From: Zoogloea sp. | GTDB lineage: Bacteria > Pseudomonadota > Gammaproteobacteria > Burkholderiales > Rhodocyclaceae | Assembly: GCA_016703645.1 (NCBI GenBank) | Contig: JADJBR010000009.1 | Coordinates: 425,935 to 489,934, forward strand | Reading direction: 5' to 3' | DNA: 64,000 nucleotides | In this document: piece after piece, positions 29,438 to 37,953 of the stretch | Position numbering within the stretch: position 1 is the stretch's first letter | Layout of the letters: every line of letters starts with the position of its first letter | Notes under the pieces: generated by a model | The model's input: the letters and a program-made list of their open reading frames with translations, nothing else | Told to the model about the DNA's origin: nothing | The model's database searches: none | Program-made: the position numbers and the translations under genes

Positions 29438-30475
29438 ATGCGCATCGAACACCTCCGCCAGCGGCTCGCCGACCTGGGCGCCAAACCCGTCCATGTCCAG
29501 CGCATGCTGCGCGCCTGGACCCACGCCCTGCCCCTCGACGCCGGCCCGAGCCGGCGCGGCCCTGCCCTGCCCGCCGGCGTAGTGGCAGCCCTCCCCGCGC
29601 TGGAGGCAGAGCTGGCCGAGCTGGCCCGGGTCCGTGACGAGCACCCCGGCGAGGACGGCTCGGCACGCCTGCTGGTACAGCTGGGCGACCGCCAGACGGT
29701 GGAGAGCGTGCTGCTGCCCCGGGACGGCCTGTGCGTCTCCAGCCAGGTGGGCTGCGCGGTGGGCTGCGTGTTCTGCATGACCGGCCGGGACGGCCTGCTG
29801 CGCCAGGTGGGCAGCGCCGAGATCGTCGCCCAGGTGGTGCTGGCCCGCGCCCGCCGGCCGGTGAAGAAGGTGGTCTTCATGGGCATGGGCGAGCCGGCCC
29901 ACAATCTGGACAACGTGATGGAGGCCATCCAGCTCCTCGGCAACGAGGGCGGCATCGGCCACAAGAACCTGGTGTTCTCCACGGTGGGCGACCCGCGCGT
30001 CTTTGAACGCCTGCCCCAAGGCCCGGTCAAGCCGGCCCTGGCCCTGTCCCTGCACACCAGCCGGGCCGACCTGCGCACCGAGCTGCTGCCCAAGGCCCCG
30101 CGCATCGACCCCCGGGATCTGGTGGAACTGGGCGAGGCCTACGCCCGCTCAACCGGCTACCCGATCCAGTACCAGTGGACCCTGCTGGATGGCATCAACG
30201 ACACGCCGGAAGAACTCGACGGCATCGTGCGCCTGCTGACGGGCAAGTACGCGATCATGAACATGATCCCCTACAACACCATCCCCGACCTGCCCTACCG
30301 CCGCCCCGCCTGGGAGAAGGCCGCCGACATCGCCCGCCAGCTCCACCGCCGCGGCATCCTCACGAAACTTCGCAACTCCGCCGGGCAGGACGTGGACGGC
30401 GGCTGCGGCCAGCTCCGCGCCCGCAGCATCGCCGGCGAGGCGCCCGTCCGGGTGATCAAGCGCCAGACCGGCTGA
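29438..30475 (+). CDS. RlmN-family radical SAM methyltransferase
   Basis: 345 residues. The radical SAM cluster motif CxxxCxxC is in VGCAVGCVFCMTG. Further RlmN landmarks are VVFMGMGEPAHNLDNVMEA, ALSLHTSRADLR, NMIPYN and a C-terminal Cys in DVDGGCGQLR that would be the methyl-carrying residue. RlmN makes m2A2503 in 23S rRNA and m2A37 in some tRNAs. This one is shorter and divergent at the N-terminus, so it may be a paralogue rather than the housekeeping copy. The dispersed repeat begins two bases after its stop codon. Confidence 0.82.
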   Translation: MRIEHLRQRLADLGAKPVHVQRMLRAWTHALPLDAGPSRRGPALPAGVVAALPALEAELAELARVRDEHPGEDGSARLLVQLGDRQTVESVLLPRDGLCVSSQVGCAVGCVFCMTGRDGLLRQVGSAEIVAQVVLARARRPVKKVVFMGMGEPAHNLDNVMEAIQLLGNEGGIGHKNLVFSTVGDPRVFERLPQGPVKPALALSLHTSRADLRTELLPKAPRIDPRDLVELGEAYARSTGYPIQYQWTLLDGINDTPEELDGIVRLLTGKYAIMNMIPYNTIPDLPYRRPAWEKAADIARQLHRRGILTKLRNSAGQDVDGGCGQLRARSIAGEAPVRVIKRQTG

Positions 30476-30477
30476 GG

Positions 30478-30705
30478 CCCGTGGGGTCGAATTCATTGGC
30501 GATGTTCGCGTTAGGTATGTAAACACTGCCCCTGGCAGGCGCGCCGGGCTTGGTGAGCCTTGCCGTCCGGGGTGGAAGCGCTTTCCAGGCTTTATCCGAA
30601 TGTCGTTGAGTCCCTCTCTTCGACCTTGAACCGGTGAGCGCTTACGGACGGCTTTCCGTTGTACTACGTCACATTGGCCGGGGGCGAGACCCGGCCAACG
30701 ATACG
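30478..30705 (+). repeat. Dispersed intergenic repeat, copy A
   Basis: Begins with a 36-bp core (30478-30513) that differs by one base from the cores at 34986 and 37197. The rest, up to the block GTCACATTGGCCGGG near 30680, aligns in order with the inverted copy C, including CTTGGTGAGCCTTGCC and GAACCGGTGAG. It lacks the hairpin end seen in copy C. It starts 2 bp after the rlmN-like stop. The remaining bases to 30822 hold nothing I recognise. Confidence 0.8.
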
Positions 30706-30822
30706 CCACGCACGGGAACGCTGGCCAGCAAGGGCTCAACCCAAGAAGGTCGTTTGAACTCGCCCTGTTCGCATCAGGCAGACACGCTAACCGGAAGCCC
30801 CTGTGGGCTTGAAACCCCCTGC

Positions 30823-31830
30823 TCACTCCTCCAGCAGCAGCTTCTTCAGGTTCTCCGGCACATTGGTGAGCACAAGGGTGTTGCTGACCTTGTCATACTG
30901 CACGGCACCGGAGCGCAGGCCGCTGCGTTCGAACTCCAGCTTCCAGTCTTCGGCGCTGGCCTTGAAGCGGATCAGGGGGCGCAGGGCGCGCTTGTCGGGG
31001 ACGAAGCCGCTGGCCAGGTCGAGGGCTTCGTCCTGCAGGGTGGCGCTGAGTTTCTGCGGGGCGTCGGGAAAGATCTGCCCGGCCACCGCCTCCAGGTTGA
31101 GGGCGGCACCGCTGTCGCCCATCTCTTCGAGCACCAGGTGGGCCCGTTCCAGCAATTCGTCCCGCCCGGCGGCATCGAGTTGCTGGGTTTCGGCGAAGTG
31201 GCTGAGGGTCTCCACCAGCTTCTTGGTCTCCTTGAGAGCGATGACCACGTCGCTGCAGCCGAGAAAGCGTTTGAACCACCCTGCCACGTCGCCACGGCCC
31301 TTGAGGAAGCTGATGTAGCGCTCGGCACCGGCCTGCCAGGCACTGATGTCGATGCGACCGGCCACCTGCAGGGCCGGGAAATCCAGGTGGGGGCTGTCCT
31401 GGATGCTCAGGCCGTCGCCGATCACGGTTCCCAGGGTTTCCTGCAGCAGGGCCACATAGAGGCAGTCGGCGCCGAACACGGTGGCGCGGGCAATGAGCAC
31501 GTAGCCGCCATCGTCCACCTTGTCTTCGTCCACACAAGTCTGCAGCAGCGCCACCATCTCCTTGGACAGGGTGGTGAAATCCATGCGCTCTTCAATGGCA
31601 TGCTCGCGCACCAGGCGCGGCATGGGGAAGCCACGCTCATCCTTCTCGAACCAGCCGTAACCCTTGCCCGGGCGCTCGGCAAAATACCGGCACAGGCGCT
31701 CCATCAGGCGCGCAGCCGGCTCGTCGAGGGGGTTGGCGGCGGGCCGCAGTTCCACCTGGGACGGGCCCTCGGCGGCGCGGATCAGCCGGTGGATGACAAG
31801 GCCGGAGATGGCGTGGGTCGACTCGGTCAT
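30823..31830 (-). CDS. yejK: Nucleoid-associated protein YejK/NdpA
   Basis: 335 residues, matching the NdpA family (E. coli YejK, 335). Characteristic segments: an N-terminal LVIHRLIRAAEG, FTTLSKEMVALLQTC, ALLQETLGTVIGDGLS, DISAWQAGAERYISFLKG and a C-terminal TNVPENLKKLLLEE. The protein is nucleoid-associated and can be extracted with DNA; its exact function is unsettled. It seems to be monocistronic, with the small Cys-rich gene 73 bp upstream. Confidence 0.9.
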   Translation of the reverse strand: MTESTHAISGLVIHRLIRAAEGPSQVELRPAANPLDEPAARLMERLCRYFAERPGKGYGWFEKDERGFPMPRLVREHAIEERMDFTTLSKEMVALLQTCVDEDKVDDGGYVLIARATVFGADCLYVALLQETLGTVIGDGLSIQDSPHLDFPALQVAGRIDISAWQAGAERYISFLKGRGDVAGWFKRFLGCSDVVIALKETKKLVETLSHFAETQQLDAAGRDELLERAHLVLEEMGDSGAALNLEAVAGQIFPDAPQKLSATLQDEALDLASGFVPDKRALRPLIRFKASAEDWKLEFERSGLRSGAVQYDKVSNTLVLTNVPENLKKLLLEE

Positions 31831-31903
31831 GGAAGGGTCCGGGAGGGGAGGATGGCGAAGGGGGGCGATTCTCTCACGGGAGGACGCTCACCGTGCCCCG
31901 AGC

Positions 31904-32107
31904 TCAGAAACGCATCGCGCGACGCTTGCCGGGAAGCTGGCGGAGTTGCTCCCGGCGTTGCTGGCCGGGGGTGAGCGGTGTCGCCTTGGCGGCCGGCTGC
32001 TGTGCCGCCAGTTCAGGCGGGATGTTAGCCCCCACGCCCCGGGGGCAGAAGCCGGTGGTGGCGCAGGTGCAATTGACGCAGGGCTTCTTGCCGGTGGGAG
32101 AGGTCAT
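31904..32107 (-). CDS. Small cysteine-containing protein, unknown
   Basis: 67 residues. The N-terminal half has four cysteines (KKPCVNCTCATTGFCPRG), a pattern suited to binding Zn2+ or a metal cluster. The C-terminal half is basic and Gln-rich (GQQRREQLRQLPGKRR). The ATG lies 9 bp after the dgkA stop, so it belongs to that operon. GTG adjacent to the dgkA stop is an alternative start. No family is recognised with confidence. Confidence 0.6.
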   Translation of the reverse strand: MTSPTGKKPCVNCTCATTGFCPRGVGANIPPELAAQQPAAKATPLTPGQQRREQLRQLPGKRRAMRF

Positions 32108-32116
32108 GGTGTGCAC

Positions 32117-32488
32117 TCAGGCAAAGAGGATGAGGCCCCAGACCACGAGCACATTGAGCAGGGCGACGAAGACGGCGGCACTGCCGATATCCTTGGCGCG
32201 CTTGGCCAGATGGTGGTGGTCGAGGGAGATACGGTCCACGGTGGCCTCAAGGGCCGAATTGACCAGCTCGACGACGATCACCAGCAGTACGCTGGCGATC
32301 ATCAGGGCCTTGCCGAGGACGCCGACGGGCAGGAACAGGGCCAGGGGTACAAGCACCGCCGCCAGCCAGACCTCCTGGCGGAAGGCATCTTCGTTGCGAT
32401 AGGCGGCGGCCAGGCCGGCCATGGAATAGTGGAAGGCATTCCACACCCGGGTGAGGCCGGTCTTGCCTTTGAAGGGGCTTTCCTGCAT
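32117..32488 (-). CDS. dgkA: Diacylglycerol kinase
   Basis: 123 residues with three membrane helices, the size of E. coli DgkA (122). It shows KTGLTRVWNAFHYSMAGL, an amphipathic segment AYRNEDAFRQEVWLA and the signature VVELVNSALEATVDRIS, followed by HHHLAKRAKDIGSAAV with the catalytic region. It phosphorylates diacylglycerol released during membrane-derived oligosaccharide or LPS modification. First gene of a short run with the small Cys-rich gene. Confidence 0.94.
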   Translation of the reverse strand: MQESPFKGKTGLTRVWNAFHYSMAGLAAAYRNEDAFRQEVWLAAVLVPLALFLPVGVLGKALMIASVLLVIVVELVNSALEATVDRISLDHHHLAKRAKDIGSAAVFVALLNVLVVWGLILFA

Positions 32489-32518
32489 GGCGGCGTTGGC
32501 GTGATAAAGAAGGGGACG

Positions 32519-33331
32519 CTAGAGCACGAAGGTGACAGGGGCGCTATCCAGCCCGGCCAGAAAGGCCTGCACCGCCGCGGCAAAGGCATCGGGCTCCTCG
32601 AAGGGGGCCAGATGACCGGCATCCAGTTCGAGGTAGTGGGCGTTGGGGATACGTTCGGCCATGCGTCGCAGCACCGCTGGCTGGGAAACACCATCGTGGG
32701 TGCCGGCCACCACCAGGGTCGGCATGGTCAGGGCGCCAAGGGCCGCCCGCCGGTCAAAGCCGATCACTGCCTGCATGGCGGCCCGGTAGCGTTGCGGCGG
32801 AATGGCCGCCATCAGGTCCACCGCGTCGCGCACCACCTGGGGGTCGCCCCCGGGGCCGACCATGGTGGGGATCAGCTCCACCGCCAGTTCGCGCATCGAG
32901 GCGCCTTCGTCCAGCGGGCCGATGCGCCGCGCCAGAAAGGCCTGCTGCTGCGCACCGTCACGGGCCCCGAAGGCCGGCGTGCTGCAGGCCAGCACCAGGC
33001 CAGAGACCCGGTTGGGGAAGGCCGCAGCCGTCTGCAGCGCCACCATGCCGCCCATGCTATGGCCCACGAGCACGGCCTGATCGAGCCCGGCGGCATCAAG
33101 CAGCGCCACCAGCGCAGCAGCGAGGCCATCGAAATCGAAGGGTTCAAGGGGCGCGCTGGCGCCGTAGCCGGGCATGTCCCAGGCCAGGCCGCGCCAGCCC
33201 GGTGGCGTGATGCGTGGCAGTAGGTCGCTGGCGCCCAGGGCGCCACCACTCACCCCGTGCAGAAACACCACGCCATGGGCCCCACGACCGGTTTCGATCC
33301 AGCGCGGGGGCGTCATGGCAGCGTGATTCAC
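32519..33331 (-). CDS. Alpha/beta hydrolase
   Basis: 270 residues. The nucleophile elbow is GHSMGG (in AVLVGHSMGGMVALQTA), the oxyanion region is VFLHGVSGG, and the acid/base residues are in VVAGTHDGVS and LDAGHLAPFEEP. It resembles 3-oxoadipate enol-lactonase and related C-C or ester hydrolases, but the substrate cannot be named. It is 6 bp downstream of a flavin reductase gene, as in small catabolic operons. Confidence 0.84.
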   Translation of the reverse strand: MNHAAMTPPRWIETGRGAHGVVFLHGVSGGALGASDLLPRITPPGWRGLAWDMPGYGASAPLEPFDFDGLAAALVALLDAAGLDQAVLVGHSMGGMVALQTAAAFPNRVSGLVLACSTPAFGARDGAQQQAFLARRIGPLDEGASMRELAVELIPTMVGPGGDPQVVRDAVDLMAAIPPQRYRAAMQAVIGFDRRAALGALTMPTLVVAGTHDGVSQPAVLRRMAERIPNAHYLELDAGHLAPFEEPDAFAAAVQAFLAGLDSAPVTFVL

Positions 33332-33337
33332 AAGCGC

Positions 33338-33829
33338 TCAGGCAAGGCGGCGGTAGGCGCCGCCCTGGAAGACGAGGGGCTTGCGCGCCTGGTCGAGTTC
33401 GAAGCGGACCACCTCGCCGATGAAGACGACGTGGTCGCCCCCCGGATGGCGGGCAAACTGGCGGCACTGGAACCAGGCGACACAGCCGGGCAGCAGGGGC
33501 ACGCCGTCCACGCCCTCGACGTACTCCAGCCCGGCGAACTTGTCGTCACTGCGGCTCGCGAAGCGCTGGGAGATGTCCTGCTGGTCTTCGGCAAGCACAT
33601 TGATCGCGTACACTGCCGCGTTTTCGAAGGCACGCACGCTGGGGAGATGTCCGGACAGACTCCAGACGATCAAGGGCGGCGTCAGGGACACGGAGTTGAA
33701 GGAGCTGACGGTGAGGCCGATGGGCTGGCCGCCGGGCGCCCGGGCCGTGATGACCGTGACGCCGGTGGGAAACATGCCCAGCGTGTCGCGAAAGGCGCGG
33801 ACCGCCGGATCATTCTTGGGAACAGTCAT
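33338..33829 (-). CDS. Flavin reductase family protein
   Basis: 163 residues of the FMN-binding split-barrel type: FRDTLGMFPTGVTVITARA, GLTVSSFNSVSLTPPLIVWS, FAVNVL-like AINVLAEDQQDIS and GGDHVVFIGEVVRFE. Such proteins use NAD(P)H to supply reduced flavin to a monooxygenase; no monooxygenase is nearby. It is transcribed with the downstream hydrolase and divergent from mutY. Confidence 0.88.
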   Translation of the reverse strand: MTVPKNDPAVRAFRDTLGMFPTGVTVITARAPGGQPIGLTVSSFNSVSLTPPLIVWSLSGHLPSVRAFENAAVYAINVLAEDQQDISQRFASRSDDKFAGLEYVEGVDGVPLLPGCVAWFQCRQFARHPGGDHVVFIGEVVRFELDQARKPLVFQGGAYRRLA

Positions 33830-33927
33830 GTCGGAGTCGGTTGGGCCACGCCACCGGGGCGGGCCGAAAGCCTGTAGGGGGCTCGCATTATCACCGCGCG
33901 GAGCCCCACCGTCGAGGGGTTAAGAGA

Positions 33928-34982
33928 TTGAATACATTTGCAGAAACCCTGATCGCCTGGCAGCGCGGGCATGGCCGCCACGGCCTGCCCTGGCAGGTGC
34001 GGGATGCCTACCGGGTGTGGCTGTCGGAGATCATGCTGCAGCAGACCCAGGTGGACACGGTGATCCCCTACTACGGGCGCTTCCTCTCGCGCTTTCCCGA
34101 CCTGCCCAGCCTGGCCGCGGCGCCGGTGGAGGACGTGCTGACCCTGTGGAGCGGCCTTGGCTACTACGCCCGCGCCCGCAACCTGCACAAGTGTGCCCAG
34201 GCCGTCATGGACCGCCATGGCGGCGCCTTTCCGGCCGATCCGGCCCTGCTGGCCGAGCTGCCGGGCATCGGTCGGTCCACGGCGGCAGCGATCAGCGCCT
34301 TCTCCCATGGCACCCGGGCAGCGATTCTCGACGGTAACGTCAAGCGTGTGCTGACCCGCTGCTTCGGCATCGACGGTTTTCCGGGCAGCAAGAACGTGGA
34401 GAACGCCTTGTGGACCCTGGCCGAGAGCCTGCTGCCAGCGAGCGATGTGGATATCTACACCCAAGCCCAGATGGACCTGGGCGCCACCGTGTGCACCCGC
34501 GGTCGCCCGGCCTGCGGGCGCTGCCCGGTGGCCGGGCGCTGCGTGGCCCTGCGCGATGGCCGGGTGGGCGAGCTGCCCACGCCCCGCCCGAAAAAGTGGT
34601 CCGCGAACGGGACGGGCGCTTCGCGGTGATTGTGGCCGACGGTGCCGTGCTGCTGGAACGCCGCCCGCCAACGGGCATCTGGGGCGGCCTGCTGAGCCTG
34701 CCGGAACTGCCCGAGGACGCGGACACCGCCCCGTGGGTGGCCACCCGCTTCGGCCTGCGGGTACGCAAGGTGGAACGGCTGGCCGGCTTTCGTCACGTAT
34801 TCACCCATTTCACCCTGAACCTTCAGCCCGAGCTCGTGGACGTTGCCACGCCAGGCGCCTGCAACGAGGCCACCCTCCTGTGGCAAGCCCTCGACCGGCT
34901 GGACGAGGCAGCCCTGCCCGCCCCGGTGCGCAAGCTGCTGCTGCAGCTTACCCAGCGCGACCTGCTGGCCGGGGCGGACTGA
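33928..34982 (+). pseudogene. mutY: A/G-specific adenine glycosylase, one frameshift
   Basis: Intact up to about codon 222: catalytic Glu in WLSEIMLQQTQVD, helix-hairpin-helix ELPGIGRSTAAAISAF, catalytic Asp in ILDGNVKRVLTR and the 4Fe-4S loop C-X6-C-X2-C-X5-C (TVCTRGRPACGRCPVAGRC). An A-run near 34592 has lost one base. The frame then continues as KVVRERDGRFAVIV with the NUDIX-like 8-oxoG recognition domain (RPPTGIWGGLLSLPEL, GFRHVFTHFTL). With the base restored the protein has 351 residues (E. coli 350). A TTG start at 33928 fits the family N-terminus; an ATG at 33841 would add 29 unrelated residues. Confidence 0.86.
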
Positions 34983-34985
34983 AGG

Positions 34986-35469
34986 CCCGTGGGGTCGAAT
35001 TTATTGGCGATGTTCGCGTTAAGTGTGGAAAGCGCTTTCGCTTCGACAGGTAAGGCCTGTGCCCTTACTTGCGGGCGCTCCGATGTTTTGCGTATCGTTG
35101 GCCGGGAATTCGCCCCGGCGGGCGACCTTCTTCTTTGCTTCGCCAAAGAAGAAGGCAAGAAAGGCGACCCGGCCACCCCGGTCATTCGCTACGCGAATGA
35201 CTGCCCTGCGCTGCTCCCAGCAGGCGGCCGGCGCGGAACGGGCTTTTCGGATGCACCGAGCCCCTGCGGAACTTGAGTTGGGCACCGGCCCTTGATCACC
35301 TGCATTTCCGGTCCCCTCTGGCGCGCCGACTGGAGGTGATGACGGGCGGAAAAAGGGCTTCGCATGTCTGAGCCCGCAGGGCGAGTTTGCGAAGACCCCG
35401 CCCGGCATTGCCGGAAGGCGGGAACCCCCGAAGGGGGCGCGACAGCGGGGTACGTTTCTTTGCCTACTT
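34986..35469 (+). repeat. Left part of a non-coding repeat element, copy B
   Basis: Begins 3 bp after the mutY stop with the 36-bp core, which is a perfect inverted match to 37197-37232. It contains GCCCCGGCGGGCGACC followed by a hairpin (CTTCTTCTTTG..CAAAGAAGAAGG, about 35127-35153). About 300 bp of unrecognised GC-rich sequence follow, ending in GTTTCTTTGCCTACTT where the IS110-family element has inserted. Open frames inside are short and look non-coding. Confidence 0.75.
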
Positions 35470-35485
35470 ATATGGACGCCTCCCG

Positions 35486-35754
35486 TGTGACAAGCAAGTT
35501 TTTGAGTTTTGGCTCGGCGGATTCATTGCGGTCTTATATCCGGCCTGTTGGTGCAGTCCGGACGCTTGTCCGCTGCGGGCCCTGATGGTCATTCGCGAGG
35601 TTGGGGCTCATCTTTCTTTGGGGCTTTGCACGGGGCTCGCCCAAGGAGGCAATCTGCCTTGCCAACCCACGGTCTGACCGCTTTGCCATCACGTCATCAA
35701 CTCACCTATGCACACTGTGGGGCGTCACCACGCCTTTGATCATGGAGCACGGGC
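35486..35754 (-). ncRNA. Candidate bridge RNA region of the IS110-family element
   Basis: Non-coding 3' region of the element, where IS1111-type elements encode their guide RNA. Read on the minus strand, a segment ATTGCCTCC (35645-35653) resembles the left target TTTGCCTAC. Next comes a 7-bp hairpin (CCTTGGG/CCCAAAG, 35640-35646 with 35616-35622), and then CAAAGAAAGATGA (35608-35620), whose AAGAAAG complements the right target CTTTCTT. Two guides of opposite polarity flanking a hairpin is the layout of a target-binding loop. The matches are short, so this is a hypothesis. Confidence 0.4.
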
Positions 35755-36795
35755 TTACACCGCGCCTGCACTCGCTGCCGGGGGATCTGTCGCTTTCCAG
35801 CTCGCTTCGTAGGCCCGCCCATGCGCCACCAAAGCCCACGCGATGCGTGCCAGCTTGTGCGCGATGGCGACCACCACCACGTTGAAGGGGCGCCTCCCCA
35901 GCAGCGCCACGATCCACGGGGCCGGGTGCTCGCGGCTGGCCAAAGCGCGGGCGCCGTTGATCAGCAGGGTTCGCAGGTAGGCGTTCCCACGCTTGCTGAT
36001 GCTCCCTATGCGCACTTTGCCGCCCGTGCCCCGATGACCCGGAGCAAGACCGAGGCAGCAGGCAAATTCACGCCCGTTGCGCCAACTCGTGCCATCGCCC
36101 AGGGTCGCTGCCAGGGCGGTGGCGCCGAGAACGCCGATCCCCGGGGTGTCACGCAGACGACGGGCGCTTTCCTGGCTCTTGAGCATCAGGCTGATCTCCT
36201 CTTCCATCGCTTGGACGTGCCGTTCGATGTCCGCAAGGGCGAGCAGTTGATCGTCCACCAGCCGCACCATGACCGCCGGCACGGCGTCGTTGATCTCGGC
36301 CCGTTGCTGGGCCAGTTGTCGCAGGCCTGAGTGCCGACCTCGGGGAAGGGTCACGCCAAATTCGTAGAGCAGCCCGCGCAGGGCATTCACCGTCGCTGTC
36401 CGGACGCTGACCCAGTGGGTGCGCATACGGTGCAGGCTGAGCATGGCTTGCTGCTCGCTGCTCTTGACCGCCACCCGGCGGATGTCTCCGTGTTGGGCCG
36501 CCAGCCAGATCCCCCGGGCGTCGGCCGCGTCATCCTTGTTGCCGCTGATGAAGGGGCGGACCTGGTGCGTGGGCAACAATTCGATCTGATGGCCCAGCGG
36601 ACCGAGGGTGCGCCCCCAGTGGTGGGCGCCGCCGCACGCTTCCATGGCGATCCGACCGGCCGGACGCACGGCGAAGAATTCGGTCACTTTGCCGCGCGGG
36701 AGCTTCTTGCGGCAGATCTCTCCCGTGTTGCCATCAACCCAGTGAACCTGGAAAACGTTCTTGGCGATATCCATGCCGTACGTTGTAGCATTCAT
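35755..36795 (-). CDS. IS110-family transposase
   Basis: 346 residues. The N-terminal RuvC-like DEDD domain has its first Asp in YGMDIAKNVFQVHW, Glu in IAMEACGGAHHWGR and the Asp pair in SGNKDDAADARGI. A coiled-coil region follows (residues about 150-210). The C-terminal Transposase_20 domain has LRDTPGIGVLGATALAATLG, CCLGLAPGHRGTGGK and GSISKRGNAYLRTLL with the candidate catalytic Ser. These enzymes act as RNA-guided recombinases without DDE chemistry. The frame is intact, so the element may be active. Confidence 0.95.
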   Translation of the reverse strand: MNATTYGMDIAKNVFQVHWVDGNTGEICRKKLPRGKVTEFFAVRPAGRIAMEACGGAHHWGRTLGPLGHQIELLPTHQVRPFISGNKDDAADARGIWLAAQHGDIRRVAVKSSEQQAMLSLHRMRTHWVSVRTATVNALRGLLYEFGVTLPRGRHSGLRQLAQQRAEINDAVPAVMVRLVDDQLLALADIERHVQAMEEEISLMLKSQESARRLRDTPGIGVLGATALAATLGDGTSWRNGREFACCLGLAPGHRGTGGKVRIGSISKRGNAYLRTLLINGARALASREHPAPWIVALLGRRPFNVVVVAIAHKLARIAWALVAHGRAYEASWKATDPPAASAGAV

Positions 36796-36981
36796 CTCGG
36801 GGACCTCTCGTCGCAGGTGGTTGTTCGGAACTCCACTTTGGCACTTGATGCCGTCAGACGCGAGGTTCCCCCTTCAGCACCGCAGGAGGGGCCTTTCCCC
36901 CTTGCCGAACCGCTTTGACGGTGTCAGCACCGGCAGTCGGTCATTTCGTGGGTGGAGGTGGGCGGGAGGCGTCCATATCAT

Positions 36982-37232
36982 CTTTCTTGTCGTACAACAA
37001 GAAAGTAGGTCGCCCGCCGGGGCGAAACCCGGCCAATGTGACGTAATACAAGGGAAAGCCACCCGCAAGACCTCACCGGTTCGAGGTCGAACAGAATGAT
37101 GCAGCGACGCTCACGTAAAGTCCGAAAAGCGCTTCACCCCCGACAGGCAAGGCTCACCAAGCCCAGCGTGCCTGTCAGGGGCAGGGTTTACATACCTAAC
37201 GCGAACATCGCCAATAAATTCGACCCCACGGG
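36982..37232 (-). repeat. Right part of the non-coding repeat element, copy C (inverted)
   Basis: Reading the minus strand from 37232: the 36-bp core identical to copy B, then about 180 bp colinear with copy A, then GTCGCCCGCCGGGGCGA in inverse. It ends in the hairpin arm ACAAGAAAGTAGG (37004-36992 region) facing CTTTCTTGT at 36982-36990. With the IS110-family element removed, the stem CCTACTTTCTTGT/ACAAGAAAGTAGG would be complete. Confidence 0.78.
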
Positions 37233-37288
37233 AACTGCGCTGCCGGTCAGGGCGAGCGCAGGCCTCGAACTGGGGGAAGCGGGTTTCT

Positions 37289-37297
37289 CACACCCTC
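37289..37297 (-). repeat. Solitary GAGGGTGTG end next to the LON-domain gene stop
   Basis: On the minus strand GAGGGTGTGAGAAA begins directly after the TGA stop of the LON-domain gene (TCA at 37298-37300). The same 9-bp terminus starts the two MITEs at 61839 and 62475. No matching second end is found within 200 bp, so this is a remnant or a divergent relative. The remaining bases between copy C and this site (37233-37288) hold nothing recognisable. Confidence 0.45.
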
Positions 37298-37906
37298 TCA
37301 ATCGTCCCCCAGCAGCTTGTGCTGGCGCAGGTAGGCCTGGATGATCTCCAGCCGTGAAATGGGTTCGTCCAGCTCGAGCAGGCGCTGGCGGGCCTGCACC
37401 GGGATGGGCAGGATCTCGGCCAGGCGGTAGCCCACCCAGGTGGCGTCATCGAAGCGATGAGGCAGCGGGAAAGCCTCCTCTCCCGCATCGGCCACGATGG
37501 CCCGGAGCAGGGGCAGCACGTCCGCCAGGGTCTCCGGCACGGGCTGCACCGGCGGCTCGGGCAGCAGGGCGATATGCGCGGTGAGCAAGCGGTCGGGTCG
37601 GGTGGTCTGTTCCACGATGCGGAAGCGCTCACCGCCCCGGGTGGTGATGAAGAGCAGGCCGGGCTTGTCCATGTCCCATCCGGTGATGCGGGCAATCGAC
37701 CCTACCCCGTGGGGCACCGCTGGCGCCCCCACCTCACCGCCCTCGCGGATCAGGCACACCCCGAACGGGGCGTTCGCCCGCATGCAGCGGGCCGCCATGT
37801 CCAGGTAGCGCGCCTCGAACAGCTTGAGGGGCAGCACCCCGTCCGGAAACAGAACGGTACCCAGGGGAAAGAGGGGGATCTCGACAGTATCGACGGTGGT
37901 TATCAT
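37298..37906 (-). CDS. LON-substrate-binding-domain protein
   Basis: 202 residues forming a stand-alone Lon N-terminal domain: VEIPLFPLGTVLFPDGVLPL, KLFEARYLDMAARCM, FGVCLIREGGEVG and GSIARITGWDMDKPG. It lacks the AAA+ and protease domains of Lon. Such proteins are widespread in proteobacteria with unknown function, perhaps handling misfolded proteins. It ends at a TGA that directly abuts a GAGGGTGTG repeat end. It lies 47 bp downstream of ubiX. Confidence 0.88.
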   Translation of the reverse strand: MITTVDTVEIPLFPLGTVLFPDGVLPLKLFEARYLDMAARCMRANAPFGVCLIREGGEVGAPAVPHGVGSIARITGWDMDKPGLLFITTRGGERFRIVEQTTRPDRLLTAHIALLPEPPVQPVPETLADVLPLLRAIVADAGEEAFPLPHRFDDATWVGYRLAEILPIPVQARQRLLELDEPISRLEIIQAYLRQHKLLGDD

Positions 37907-37953
37907 GCTTGGCGCTCCTGACAGCCTGCACCCAGAGGGTGCAGGAGGATGTG

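Larger units (their letters stand above)
35467..36981 (-). mobile_element. IS110-family (IS1111-type) insertion sequence
   Basis: About 1.5 kb with one transposase gene. Perfect 16-bp inverted repeats, ATATGGACGCCTCCCG at 35470-35485 and its complement at 36963-36978, lie just inside the ends. Outside them the host sequence rejoins as CCTACTT/CTTTCTTGT with a shared CTT (35467-35469 and 36982-36984), compatible with a CT core. Subterminal repeats and a longer non-coding segment downstream of the transposase (285 bp, against 186 upstream) are traits of the IS1111 group. The insertion splits the stem of a hairpin in the surrounding repeat. Confidence 0.82.

Noticed and set aside
37178-37297. 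A third complete MITE before the LON gene
   Set aside because: Only the right end is present; no GAGGGTGT start or interior match is found at the expected distance.
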